Origin: Campanula takesimana
Taxonomy: Eukaryota > Streptophyta > Magnoliopsida > Asterales > Campanulaceae
Assembly (NCBI GenBank): GCA_026119855.1
Contig: JAOWBW010000303.1
Location: 372,001 to 436,000, forward strand
Length of the DNA stretch: 64,000 nt
Direction: 5' to 3'
In this document: piece by piece, positions 32,304 through 42,886 of the stretch
Layout: each line of letters begins with the position of its first letter
Position numbering within the stretch: the first letter of the stretch is position 1
The notes under the pieces: generated by a model
The model's input: the letters and a program-made list of their open reading frames with translations, nothing else
Database searches by the model: none
Told to the model about the DNA's origin: nothing
Program-made: the position numbers and the translations under genes

Positions 32304-33850
32304 CTTTGTAACTGATATTGGCTTTTCGCTTAGTCCAGGGACGAACCTTCATGTCAATCTGCACCAAAAAATCATTGAATCTCCTTCCAATCATTTATCA
32401 TCAGAGGAGAACGTTAAAATCTGTTCTAAGCCCATGAAAACTGCCATACTGCAGTCTAGACAGATATCCCTTCATTCTAACTTTCTTCTTTTTCGAAGAA
32501 TACCACAAATGCATTTGTAAATCATTAGGGATAGATGAGGAAGGGTAATACATCTCAGATTGAATTGTAGGTGGGAAATTGTGCTGGTTATACCGAGTAT
32601 TGTATTGTGGCCATAGGAACGTACCATTATGAATATGAGCAGCAGCCAGCAGGGTTAATCTGTGGATTTGGAGAATTGGCAAAAGAATGATGGTAATGAG
32701 AGGAATTATAGTCCTGGACTGTAGTGCTAATATGTGATGTAGGTGTGTATTGTGTAGTGGTGTGAAGCTGATTGGTGTATGTGGTGTGTGTAGGCATGTG
32801 CCCTGTTTGAGGGAATGAATTCATATTCTGGGACTGAAGGCAATCCTTAGCTTTAGAGTTCCGGATCAGAGGTCTGGTAAGGTAAGTAGTCATGTATGCT
32901 AGAGCTTCAATATTGTTGCCATTTGTGTGAGACGGTCTCACACATGATATGCATCTCGGCGAGAGAGGAAATGTGCTTTCCCTTCCCCGCCCCGCCCATA
33001 GATGGGCAAATCATTTACTTTTTCAACAAGATCCGTCTCGTGTGAGTGAGATCGTTTCACATAAACAAGTTTTTGTCTATCATGATATCTGAAATAACAT
33101 GGCCTGCAAGAAACCCAAAGGGCAACGGATGAAGATGGCATGAAAAAGTAAAAACTGACCAAAACTATTGGTGATGCTTTTTATTGCTAAGTTATCTTGT
33201 TGAAAACATATACTCCCTTGGTCTAGGAATAATCCATTTTTTAGGTTTCTTTAAATAATAAATTAACTCTGAGTAATTATTTAGTTTAATTTAATTATCC
33301 TAATAAAATTAAAATAATGTTATTGACAGTATTTATAATGTTTGTAGAATCAATTACATTAGCTTCTAAATATTGCTCAAAAAGAATACCCAAACACAAA
33401 TTTGAACATTTTAAGTAGTATATCTTATGATTAGTTCGATTCAATTTTGTACACGTCTGTTTCACTTTTAATGATAGCAACATTCAAAATTAAACAATTT
33501 TTTTTTCTTTTTTGATTAACATAATAAAAGAATGCATTTCCTGTTGCACTCTAAATTTGAATGACATAAACTATACATACATAAGTAGCAAAAAAAAAAA
33601 AAAAAATCAATGTTTTTAACATTGCTAATTTGATACTACTACAAAATACTAAAAGATTGCCCTACATGTCATGAACATATCAACATGGGGTGTACAAATC
33701 AATACCAACCTAGTTCTACCAATCCTCCACCGAGTTGCTTTGCTGTTGCCACATCTATCAAGGCCCACTTGGCCCACTTGACAATACGGCCCAAGACCAT
33801 AAACAACTTTTCTTTTTTGGTACTACATATGGTCGGAGGAGCGTCTACAT
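32304..33850. other. Intergenic, possible gene remnants on the minus strand
   Basis: Minus-strand frames at 32941-32627 (His/Thr/Asn-rich, with repeated TT and HYHH residues) and at 32682-32401 overlap in different frames. They could be parts of one broken gene together with the HSP70 fragment. No known domain is visible. A MITE-like left end ('tactcccttggtctagg') starts near 33212 and its right end is not found. The 3' untranslated region of the NAC gene ends here. Confidence 0.35.
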
Positions 33851-35553
33851 CTACATGGACATGAACATATCTTGTAATGGCGAAAACTGGTATTCATTGT
33901 TGTAGTACTGAACCTGAGGGGCAAAAGGGTCATCAGGGAAATCATCCATGAAATTGAATGGAAAATCATCCCCAAAATTCTCCCTTTTGTGCTCACTTTG
34001 AACCTCTTTCTCGTGTCCTGAACTCGAATCGGACGTGTGTAATGTTTGTATCGACTCAGATGTATCAAATTGCCAAAAATCGTTCTTTACATGTGATGGC
34101 AATGACCTTGGTTGCGACGACAATGTTGTTGTTTCTACCTTTGGGGCCAAATTTGCTAACTGAGGTTTCTTTTCTTCCATTTCAGAGAATTCTACGGAAG
34201 AATTATCTGTGTCGTAATGCTTCTCCATAGTACCTTTCTTGTTGTATATTCGACATAATACCCAATCATCTAACTGCAATTAAAAAAAAAAACAATTATA
34301 TTAGACCAAACAATCCTAAAAATAAAGTTGTGAAATCAATTTTATTTTTCATAATATTTATAAAAAAAAATTACTCCTTCATTAAAAGATAAATGCCATT
34401 TTCATTAAATGACATTATGAAATTGATTAATACTGTACTAAATAAAATTTAATATCATAAACTACTTCCTCCCCTAAATAAATGAGTGTCCATTTTCCGA
34501 AGTTTTTTGTCCCAAAATGATTGTCCATTTTGATCATAACTTTGTCTCTAAATGTTTTTTTTCGACATTTTTTTCACGTCTTTTTATACTTGCAAAAACA
34601 AAATCTTTGTAAAGAGGATTACAAGATTATAATCCTATATGAATTTTGCCACCAAATCGTACAAAAAATTATGTCCCTTAAAATAAAATTTGGACACTCA
34701 TTTAGAGATCATTTAGGGACCGAGGTAGTAATATTCTTGCTAAACTGTTGGTAGTGCAAGTATATGAAGATTTTTTTTAGAGTTGGTTTTGGGGGAAACT
34801 AGTTCCTCCATAAGTTATAAAAAGTCCACTTTTTAACACTTAAACCTAAACACTAAACCTTAAATTCTAAACCCTAAACCTTAACCTTAACCCCTATAAA
34901 AATATGACTTTTTATAACTTATGGAAAAACTAGTTTCCCCCAAAATTTTCTCTTTTTTTTATTTTATTTTTTGCTATAAACACAACCAAATAGAAATAAT
35001 AATAAACGATACTTACCCTTAAATTATTTTTCTTGCCAGCGGACCTATCCACGTTAGCAAGCCGGTACTCGTGCATTATCCAATTAGTCTTGACCCCTCT
35101 CGGCGCTTTTCCGGCATAGAACACTAACGCCTTCTTTATTCCGACCGTCTTTGGCTTCCCCACCGGTTTATCAGCTCCGGTAGCTTTCCAGTAACCAGTC
35201 CCGGCGGCCCGATTCGGCCTCGAACCATTTGGGTATTTCCGATCCCTAGGAGAGAAGAAGTACCACTCCTTCTCACCATACAAAGCCATACCTGAACAAT
35301 CAAACCACACAACCATAAAAATTAGTCTCAGTCGGACTTCCAAATCGGATTATTTCGCAATTGACTCGATTTGAAGTCAAAATATACCTGGAAGCTGCCA
35401 CGGATCGAACTTATACAAATCGATTTCAGCTATAATTGAAACAGAGATGTTCTGTGAAGCAGATTTAGGGCATAAATAATGCATAACAAGCTCCTCATCG
35501 GTGGGATGGAATCTGAATCCAGGCGGCAACTCTAAAGTATTGCAACCAGTCAT
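33851..35553 (-). CDS. NAC-domain transcription factor, ATAF subgroup
   Basis: A DNA-binding regulator; ATAF-type NACs act in stress, abscisic acid and senescence responses. Three exons, 35553-35388, 35291-35017 and 34273-33851, join in frame to 287 residues, the length typical of ATAF1. The NAC domain fills about 8-161: subdomain A LPPGFRFHPTDEELVMHYL, then IIAEIDLYKFDPWQLP, EKEWYFFSPRDRKYPNGSRP, GTGYWKATGADKPVG, IKKALVFYAGKAPRG, WIMHEYRL and LDDWVLCRIYNKKG. The intron positions are the usual NAC ones. The C-terminal half is Ser- and acid-rich, with a DDFPFNFMDDFPDDPFAP stretch likely to activate transcription. Intron 2 holds a MITE. One cysteine-rich position usual in this group is altered (LCPKSASQ), which seems harmless. 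Confidence 0.96.
34465..34728. mobile_element. MITE in NAC intron 2
   Basis: The left end CTTCCTCCCCTAAATAAATG and, inverted, the right end CTACCTCGGTCCCTAAATGA both run on into 'aatgagtgtcca' or its diverged match. TA lies on both sides. Confidence 0.8.
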
Positions 35554-35670
35554 TCGCGAAATTTCTTCTCTTAAGTGAATTTCCTTCAAAAACTTTCTCT
35601 CTCTAGACTGCTGCTGTTGTTGTTGTGTGTTGAATTGAATGTGAACACAGGTAAAGAAGGAGGGGATGAG

Positions 35671-35680
35671 AATATATACA
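35671..35680 (-). promoter_or_regulatory. TATA box of the NAC gene
   Basis: On the minus strand TGTATATATT lies about 120 bp before the ATG. Confidence 0.5.
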
Positions 35681-35730
35681 GGGGAATAAATGGATATAAT
35701 TAAATAAGTAATGTGTGTTGATATTGTCGT

Positions 35731-35736
35731 CACGTG
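35731..35736. promoter_or_regulatory. G-box/ABRE core upstream of the NAC gene
   Basis: CACGTG, flanked as gtcaCACGTGgggg-type sequence (cgtcacgtggggg), lies about 55 bp upstream of the TATA box. Such sites bind bZIP factors of the abscisic acid response, which fits the known behaviour of ATAF-type NAC genes. Confidence 0.5.
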
Positions 35737-35759
35737 GGGGATAAACATGGGGGGCTGAA

Positions 35760-36058
35760 TCTGGAAGAATGGGTGGAAAAAAACGTGGTTTCCTGGAAAG
35801 GACTAAGGAGAAGGAGGAGAGAGAAAGGCCTTCCTTGGGTAACAAGGTTTTTGGTTGGAGATGGTTTGACCGCAGCCCTACCTACTCAGTAAATTTGTTA
35901 TTATCTCACCTTGCATCACTCATTTCGTTAGTTGGACTGTTGGAGTTTGGAAATTAAATTAAAGCAAAGCTTCATATTGCCAAAATTTCAAATTTATAGT
36001 ACTCCATTATTTTAACGTTTTTAATTTAACAAAAGTATGAAAACTAAAAAAATAATAT
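35760..36058. other. Intergenic upstream of the NAC gene
   Basis: No gene seen. The sequence is purine-rich near 35790-35830 and AT-rich beyond 35950. Confidence 0.4.
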
Positions 36059-36210
36059 TAGGGGTACAAAAAAGTCACAAAAACTTGCTCACAAAATCCT
36101 ATGTGTAATGATGTTATTGGTGTTGTGGCGGGTCCATTATCGATGCAACCAATAAAATATCGTCACCTCATGTTGTGAGCAAGATTTTGTGACATTATTT
36201 TGTGCCCCTA
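36059..36210. mobile_element. MITE, 'TAGGGGYACAAAA' family
   Basis: The left end TAGGGGTACAAAAAAGTCAC and the right end inverted (TAGGGGCACAAAATAATGTC) match closely. Both run into 'ttgctcacaaaat'. The centre is gatgcaaccaataaaatatcg. A second copy is split by the LTR element at 36533. Confidence 0.8.
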
Positions 36211-36511
36211 GCATTGCTCAAAGTAAAATACAAGAGAAAAAATGGGTAAAGAGTTTTTATTGTTAGAATGACAAGTCAGTCTCATTGTACATTTTAAGTA
36301 GTAAAACTACTAATTAAATTTTTTTAACTGAGACAGACTAAAAAAAAGTAAGAACTTAAAACTGGACATGAGGAAGTAATATTTTAGGGTGAACATGAAA
36401 CGAGATTCACGTGTCACTTTTGTATATCACATCGTGTAATACATATGATTTCACTATTCCGCATCAATAGTGACGTTAATTGTAATTACTCATAGAGCAA
36501 TGCTATGTGCA

Positions 36512-36532
36512 CAAAATAAGCTCACAAAATCT
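36512..36532. mobile_element. Left end of a MITE split by the LTR composite
   Basis: The segment 'tgcacaaaataagctcacaaaatct' is the terminal part of the same MITE family as 36059. It ends with AATCT, the target duplication of the LTR element. Its remainder continues at 41644. Confidence 0.7.
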
Positions 36533-37022
36533 TGTTAGATCATTGTGGCTTGCAACACAAGTTAATAGGCACCTTCCATAAATAAAATCATGACTATGAC
36601 ATTAATATAAAGTATGGTCAAAATAGTCAATGTGTAGAATCCCTGAAATGTTATTTATCTATCTTTGATGGGCAAGATGGTAAATCAACATTGCTTTAGA
36701 AATGAATATGTATGGTCCCTATTTGAAGTGTCACCATGTTTACTATTTAAAGGCCTCTCCATCAAGCCTAAAACATACTTGATTCTTACTTTCTCTCATC
36801 TAAATTCTCTCTTTATTATTGAAAGAACTTTTGAGAGACTAAGAGACACTTTCATTTAGAAGATCATCTCCCTACATTATCTTCTACTTCATTCTTATTC
36901 TCCCTTCAAGACATCAAAATGGATTCAACAGGTATACATTTATTACATGCTTCCGCTTCATCTTTTCCTCATTCTTCTTCTAAATATGAGTTAGGCATTA
37001 GGGGATTATAATTGTTCTAACA
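36533..37022 (+). mobile_element. 5' LTR of the composite
   Basis: 490 bp, TGTTAGA...TCTAACA. Its last 95 bp (36928-37022) recur at 41549-41643 with one mismatch. A primer binding site follows directly at 37024-37037. Confidence 0.82.
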
Positions 37023-37428
37023 ATTGGTACCAGAGCCCGCTCATTATTTAGTTTGAGTTTGAGTTTTTGTTTTAAGAAAAGCTTTATGCTTTGACTATGA
37101 TTCATTTTCCCTGTTGAATCTTAAGGTATTTGATGATTGATTAAGGACTCTAATTCATTCATAGAGTACTGATGATCTTCATCTAAATTAAGTAAATGGT
37201 TTGAAAAAGTTTTGTTATTTAAAAATGGTTCTTGTGAGACTATCCATTCATAACATGGTTTTATGTCTAAGTGCATACCATGTGGATCTACTCACTTGAT
37301 TCCACTAAATTTTAAAGCAAGATTATCCATATATAACGTGGTTTTATGTTTTAAGGACATACCATGTGGATCTGCTTGCAATTAATTGATTTTGGGAAAG
37401 TTTGAACAAAATTCAGAAGTGCAGAAAT

Positions 37429-37790
37429 CGTCTTGAGCGGCCGAGCGTATGAAAAGGCGCGAACTGCTCGGCCGAGTCTTGGGATCTGCTCGGTCAAGCA
37501 CATGAACAGGCGCCAAAAATGGCATAAACCGGTCGGACCTTTGGTCGAGTTCGGTCTGGTTCTCTTGACTACCCGGTCGGGTTTTTGGTTTTGCCCGGTC
37601 GGACCAAGACTTGCGCGGCCGAGCATTTGGTTTTGCACGGTCGAGCATTGTATGTCAAATAAGGCAATTGTTTCTGATTAAGGTGCTCGGCCGAGCATTT
37701 TGTTTAGAGCGGCCGTGCATATATGTCAAATTGACCAAAACCTTCTGATGGAGGTGCTCGGCCGTGCACTTTTCTATGCTCGGCCGAGCA
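37429..37790. repeat. Array of the palindromic word GCTCGGCCGAGC
   Basis: The exact 12-base palindrome GCTCGGCCGAGC occurs at about 37683 and 37776. Shorter or variant forms (gcggccgagc, gctcggccgtgc, gcggccgtgc, cggtcgag) recur at least eight more times between 37429 and 37790. It lies in the leader region between primer binding site and hAT gene. This is the fourth retroelement locus in the window with such an array and the fourth different word. Confidence 0.85.
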
Positions 37791-38643
37791 GGTACTGTTT
37801 ACAAGTTTTGGAAAATTTTAAATTCTGCATAAAACTTTGTTTTCCTTTTTTATCAAAACATTTATTTTTCAAACCTTAAAGCCCTGATTAATTATATGCT
37901 TAAATAATTTTATTCATTATTTAAATAATATTATCACCTAAGTGATTAACGTTATATAAATGCAAAATTATTAAAGTGTTGAATGTTTAAGATATGAATG
38001 ACTTGAATTTTCCAAATAAGATCTTGACATTTGACTAACGATTGTATATCAGGCTGGAAACCTTGACTGGTCTCCTCAACCATCCGAACGGATTGGTGGA
38101 ACGACTAAGGTTGAACAACGCCACGTACTAAGAAAGTCTTAAGCATTCATGTGATGACATATAAAATGAACATTTAGTAATTTTATTAAATGCTTAAGAC
38201 TACCCAAAGGAAGATTAAGCATTTAATCAAATATTGTTCGACGCCACTCGCCGCTCGCCGCTCGACGTCGCTCGCCTCTCCGCTCGCCACAGCCGCCGCC
38301 GGCCGCCCCCACACAGCCATCGCAGTCCGCCACCATCGCCGGAATGGATGGAGATATTCCCCCTCCACAACCCCCTCAAGAAATCAAGAAAAAATCCAAT
38401 CAAAGGTAAACCCTAACCCCTAAAATTAATTTCAATGTCATGATTTTCTTCTTGATTTTGATTCTTTCATTCAAACTGATGAAAACTTCTTCTCTTTCAA
38501 TTTTGTGAACTGGGTTCTTGCGGAATTTTGGGGGGTTTGTTGTTTTTGATTTTGAGTGTGCTTATTTTGATTTTCTTCAGCAGGATACTAATTTGAAAAT
38601 CATAATTCATTTTGGTAATAGGTTGTTGGATCGATTCATTACA

Positions 38644-40983
38644 ATGACTCCGAGAAATAAAGCAAGCGCTAGTGTTCCAATTGCTCAAGAGGAGCCGGAG
38701 GTAGTTCTTCAAGAAACACAAGGTCCACAACCTACAATACGATTAAGAGGCGAAGATGTGACCCTACAAAGTGATCCCGGGAAAAGGGATTCAATTTTGG
38801 TTTTTCACCCGGATGATGTTGAAAGAGTTAGAAGAATGTATCTCCATAAAGGACCGGAACAACCAAATCTACCAGAATATCCGACCACTCTAATCTCAGG
38901 TAAAAAGCGTAAATTTAATCATACGTGGTTTAGTCAATATAAAGATTGGTTGGAATATAGTGAATCGAAAGATGCCTTGTTTTATTTGCAATGCTATTTG
39001 TTTAAAGATGTGAGTAAGTATGGTGGTGAATCTTTTGTTGGTAAAGAGAATGGTTTTAGGCGTTGGAATAAAATGAAGGAGGGGCTTGACTTACATGCTA
39101 ATAGTGAATCCCATCAAGCAAGTAAAGCAAAATGCACAGTTCTCACAAACTCAAAGCAGAGCATTAGAACATGTTTGAATAGACAAAGTGAACAAGAAGA
39201 TAGTGATTATGTAATGAACTTGAAGACATCACTTAGAGCTACTAGATTACTTCTGAGGGGTGGGCAAACTTTTCGGGGCCATAACGAGGCAAAAGATTCT
39301 TCTTATCAAGGTCATTTTCTTGAATATGTAAATGTCTTAAGAGAGGTTCATGGTCAACAAGAGAGTCGTAAGATGACCGCCCCCACCATTCAAAAAGAAC
39401 TTGCAAAGGCATGTGCATTTTTAACCACTTCAAAAATTTGTAGGGAGATTGGGGATGATGTATTCACTATTTTAGCGGATGAATCCGGTGATTGTTCTAT
39501 GAAAGAACAATTGGGGCTTGTTGTGCGTTATGTTGATTCCAAAGCCGGTGTTGTGGAGAGATTTTTGGGGGTAGCACATGTGAAAGAAACAAATGCCATA
39601 TCACTTAAAAATGCAATTCAAGACCTTTTGACTAAGAATAATTTGAGTATGTCTAAGATTAGAGGTCAAGGGTATGATGGAGCAAGCAATATGAGTGGTC
39701 GTGAAAATGGATTAAGAACTTTAATTCAAAAGGAGAATCCTTCTGCATTTTATGTTCATTGTTTTGCTCATCAACTTCAATTGGCACTAGTTGCGGCTGT
39801 CAAGCGTAATATTGATGTGGGTGCTTTTTTCGGATTGGTTAATGAAGTTGTGAATATTATTGGTTGTTCTAACAAAAAGCAAGAGTTGCTTCGAGACAAA
39901 CAATTTGCTCATTTGGCCGAAATAATTGAAGAGGATTTGGTAGAAACCGGTAGAGGTTTAAATCAACAATCATCTCTTACGAGGGCGGGTGATACTCGTT
40001 GGGGGTCCCACTTCAAGACTCTTACGAGTATAATGAGGTTGTATGGTCCGGTGATTAAAGTCCTTGAAACAATTGTTGAAGATGCTTCTTGTGACGTTCG
40101 TGGTCAAGCAAGCACTTTGATAAATGGGTTACATGATTTTCGTTTTATTTTCATGTTATATTTGATGGTTGATATTTTAGGGATTACTCATGATTTGAAT
40201 TTGGCTTTACAAAGACGTGAGCAAGATCTCATGAATGCCTTGAATCTTGTTACAATTGCCAAACGACGACTTCAACAAAAGAGGGATAGTGGATGGGAAG
40301 AACTCTTTAATAGTGTTGATGAAATTTGTAAGAGACATGGCATTGATGTGCCGGATATGGATGGACCCTATTACTTGTTGAAGAAATCCCGTCGTCAAAG
40401 TTCATTTGTTACTAATCTACATCATTACAAGAATGATTGTTTTTTTAGTATTATAGATGTGCAATTGAAAGAACTTGATGAAAGATTTAATGTGGAAAGC
40501 ACCGAATTATTACAATGTGTAGCATGCTTGAGTCCTTCTTCGTTGTTTGCTTCTTTTGATGAAGACAAATTGATGAGGATGACACAATTGTATCCTAATG
40601 ATTTTTTGGAGGAATGTGAATCATCTATCCGCAATCAATTGGCTAATTATATTATGGATATGCGCTTAGACTCTCGTTTTTCAGATTTGAAAGGGCTTGT
40701 TGATCTTTCAACGACACTTGTGGCAACCAAGAAGAATGAGACTTATCATGTGGTTTATAAGCTTGTGAAGCTTGCTTTGCTTTTGCCGGTAGCAACCGCA
40801 AGTGTTGAGCGGGTCTTTTCCGCTATGAAGCATGTAAAGAGCGATTTGAGGTCTAAGATGGGGGATGAATGGTTAAATGACCGATTGGTAACTTTTGTAG
40901 AAAGAGATGTATTCATGACTATTGGAGATGATGAGATTTTAGATTATTTTCAAAAGATGAATCATAGGAAAAATCATATGTAA
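38644..40983 (+). CDS. hAT-family transposase (DUF4371 and C-terminal dimerisation domains)
   Basis: An intronless open frame of 779 residues, similar to plant 'zinc finger MYM-type 1-like' hAT transposases. I chose the ATG at 38644 (MTPRNKAS) because a 5' leader with a likely intron (gtaaac at 38405, acceptor ttcttcag near 38580) precedes it. A TTF-type finger region lies near 90-165 (WFSQYKDWLEYSESKDALFYLQCYLF). The RNase-H-like core has ADESGD near 277 with the first acidic residue, CFAHQLQLAL near 370 and TRWGSH near 450. The hAT dimerisation block LLPVATASVERVFSAMKHVK lies near 710-730. No frame break is present, so it is recent or still selected. The right terminus lies near 41535-41548; the left terminus is not found. 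Confidence 0.93.
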   Translation: MTPRNKASASVPIAQEEPEVVLQETQGPQPTIRLRGEDVTLQSDPGKRDSILVFHPDDVERVRRMYLHKGPEQPNLPEYPTTLISGKKRKFNHTWFSQYKDWLEYSESKDALFYLQCYLFKDVSKYGGESFVGKENGFRRWNKMKEGLDLHANSESHQASKAKCTVLTNSKQSIRTCLNRQSEQEDSDYVMNLKTSLRATRLLLRGGQTFRGHNEAKDSSYQGHFLEYVNVLREVHGQQESRKMTAPTIQKELAKACAFLTTSKICREIGDDVFTILADESGDCSMKEQLGLVVRYVDSKAGVVERFLGVAHVKETNAISLKNAIQDLLTKNNLSMSKIRGQGYDGASNMSGRENGLRTLIQKENPSAFYVHCFAHQLQLALVAAVKRNIDVGAFFGLVNEVVNIIGCSNKKQELLRDKQFAHLAEIIEEDLVETGRGLNQQSSLTRAGDTRWGSHFKTLTSIMRLYGPVIKVLETIVEDASCDVRGQASTLINGLHDFRFIFMLYLMVDILGITHDLNLALQRREQDLMNALNLVTIAKRRLQQKRDSGWEELFNSVDEICKRHGIDVPDMDGPYYLLKKSRRQSSFVTNLHHYKNDCFFSIIDVQLKELDERFNVESTELLQCVACLSPSSLFASFDEDKLMRMTQLYPNDFLEECESSIRNQLANYIMDMRLDSRFSDLKGLVDLSTTLVATKKNETYHVVYKLVKLALLLPVATASVERVFSAMKHVKSDLRSKMGDEWLNDRLVTFVERDVFMTIGDDEILDYFQKMNHRKNHM

Positions 40984-41534
40984 ATTGCGTTTATTTAATA
41001 TAATATTGATATATTGAAGCCCATTATATTTATATTTGTGAATTTTACTTGGAGTATATTGTCTAAGTATTTTACTAACTCCGTCCCGCTTAAGGTTGCA
41101 ATTGACTGCCGAGTATGCTAGTCACCTCTCTTAAACCTGAATAGAACAACAAGGGTTGGCTGCATTACACTGATGTGTGGTCATATAGTTTTTTTTTTTC
41201 CTGAGGTTGGAACCTTAATATGCTATAAATTGATTGTTGTGTGTGCTAGCCACCTTTCTGACACTTGAATAGAACAGCAAAATCGGAATGGAAAAGTAAG
41301 CAAGGATCTGATGATTTTTAATGAAAATTTGGTCCTATTGAAATGGACATGTATGTAAATGCAGGTGACTGCTATCATGGACAGTGCTCTGTAGGCCCCT
41401 ATAGTAACATATATATGACATTTGTAAGATATTGCTCAAAAAAATTTCGGGGGCGCTGCCCCCGAACCCCCGTGCATCTTAGTTTCCCGTCAATTTTTTT
41501 TTAAAAAACAATAGGCACCACCAAATTTAAATGT

Positions 41535-41548
41535 GTAGATCCGCCACT
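41535..41548 (+). repeat. Right terminal repeat of the hAT element
   Basis: The sequence tagatccgccacta reads, inverted, TAGTGGCGGATCTA, a terminal repeat form common in plant hAT elements. It abuts the LTR remnant that starts 'caggtata'. The matching left repeat is missing upstream of the transposase. Confidence 0.65.
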
Positions 41549-41643
41549 ACAGGTATACATTTATTACATGCTTCCGCTTCATCTTTTCCTCATTCTTCTT
41601 CTAAATATGAGTTAGGCATTAGGGGATTATAATTATTCTAACA
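41549..41643 (+). mobile_element. Remnant of the 3' LTR of the composite
   Basis: 95 bp identical to the end of the 5' LTR apart from one base (attattc for attgttc). It ends TCTAACA and is followed by the AATCT target duplication. Confidence 0.85.
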
Positions 41644-41784
41644 AATCTTGCTCACAAAATGAGGTGACGATATTTTATTGTTTGCATCGATAATGGATCC
41701 GCCACACTCTACTTAAAAACACCAATAAAATCATGACACATAGGATTTTGTGAGCAAGATTTTGTGACTTTTTTATGCCCCTAT
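41644..41784. mobile_element. Right part of the MITE split by the LTR composite
   Basis: It continues the MITE begun at 36512: 'aatcttgctcacaaaatgagg', the 'ttgcatcgataatgg' centre, and a right end 'tttttatgccccta'. Together the two parts resemble the intact copy at 36059 in reverse orientation. Confidence 0.7.
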
Positions 41785-42308
41785 TATTATTCTTACGCAT
41801 AATTGTTCGATTACACGTGGGCGATATAGGAAAGTGGTACAGATGTTTCCGTCTCGATGAATATGGGCCTAATTATAATTTTTTGATGAACAAGTAGAAG
41901 TTTTTATTGTATTTTGACAGCTGGATCTGACCACTGCGGATGTAAATCTAAAATATAGCTAAGTGTCAAACTATATAATGAATAGGTTTTGAGGGAAACT
42001 AGTTTCTCACTAAATTACAGAAAGTTTATTTTGCACTACTTATAAGCATTTGGTAAATATTTAATAATAGTTTGAAGAATATGACTTTTTATAATTTAAT
42101 GGGAACTATTTTCTTCGAAACTTAAGAAGAGAGGAATACACTTACAGTCAAATGAGTGGTGACCACGTAAGCTTGTAAATACTACACGAGCGGGTAGTTG
42201 CGCGTCACTGCTTACGTCGCGTATGTTCGATTGGTGATACGGGAAAAGGCCCTCAACATTGACGGGCATAAATGCTCCGTTCCGCTACTTCGTGCAAATA
42301 GCAAATTA
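41785..42308. other. Intergenic, no gene seen
   Basis: AT-rich sequence without a recognisable gene or a clear repeat. Confidence 0.4.
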
Positions 42309-42591
42309 CTCTTTCCGTCCCAATTTAAACTTTAAAAAACAAAGTTGGCACAAGAATTAAGATGAAAATTTTTATATTATAAAATATAGATAATGGGATA
42401 GAGTGTTGTGAGTATAGAAAGTGAGTAGGAGCGAGAAAGTGGGGTATAAAATAGTTAGTGGATAGTTGTTGTGTGTATGACATGTAGATCCCACTAAAAA
42501 AGGTATAATTAACTTTACTTTTTTGGATTTTCAATTTTAAAATGGGATACCTAAAAAGAAATTTTTGAAGTTTAAAATGGGACGGAGGGAG
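42309..42591. mobile_element. MITE, CTCCCTCCGTCCC class
   Basis: The left end CTCTTTCCGTCCCAATTTAAA and the right end inverted (CTCCCTCCGTCCCATTTTAAA) match, with TA on both sides. The interior has 'gcacaagaattaag' and 'gagcgagaaagtgggg' as in the elements at 18988 and 43583. Confidence 0.85.
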
Positions 42592-42886
42592 TACACTTTA
42601 ATACTAGGTTGTCAGTCAAACGTCAACACGTAACAGGTTGAATCTACAAAGGACTTTAAAGTCTTTTCATAAATATGTGCGGCGAATAGTGAGTTTGTTT
42701 GTGGGTAAGATATTTAAATATATTACTATGCCCTATGCGCTTACGTGTTCACCTTACGTCCGAACCGATCTTTCGGATCAGGGTAAGGCTATGGCTACTG
42801 ACCTGTTTTATCTTATTTTATTTAATTTTATTTCTCGTATGCCCTTTCAACATATCCAATAATAATTTTGTTTTGAGAAAAATATA

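Larger units (their letters stand above)
36533..41643 (+). mobile_element. Composite copia LTR element with a hAT transposase gene inside
   Basis: The unit starts TGTTAGATCATTG and ends ATTCTAACA. AATCT lies on both sides (36528-36532 and 41644-41648), so it inserted as an LTR element. Inside are a full 5' LTR, a methionine-tRNA-type primer binding site (ttggtaccagagc), a palindromic word array, a hAT transposase gene and its right terminus, and the last 95 bp of the 3' LTR. No gag or pol is found. The simplest account is a hAT insertion into the 3' LTR followed by a deletion of the retroelement interior. Confidence 0.75.

Noticed and set aside
32627..32941. Minus-strand frame of 104 codons rich in Thr and His
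   Set aside because: Composition is biased and no homologous family is recognised; kept only as a possible remnant next to the HSP70 fragment.
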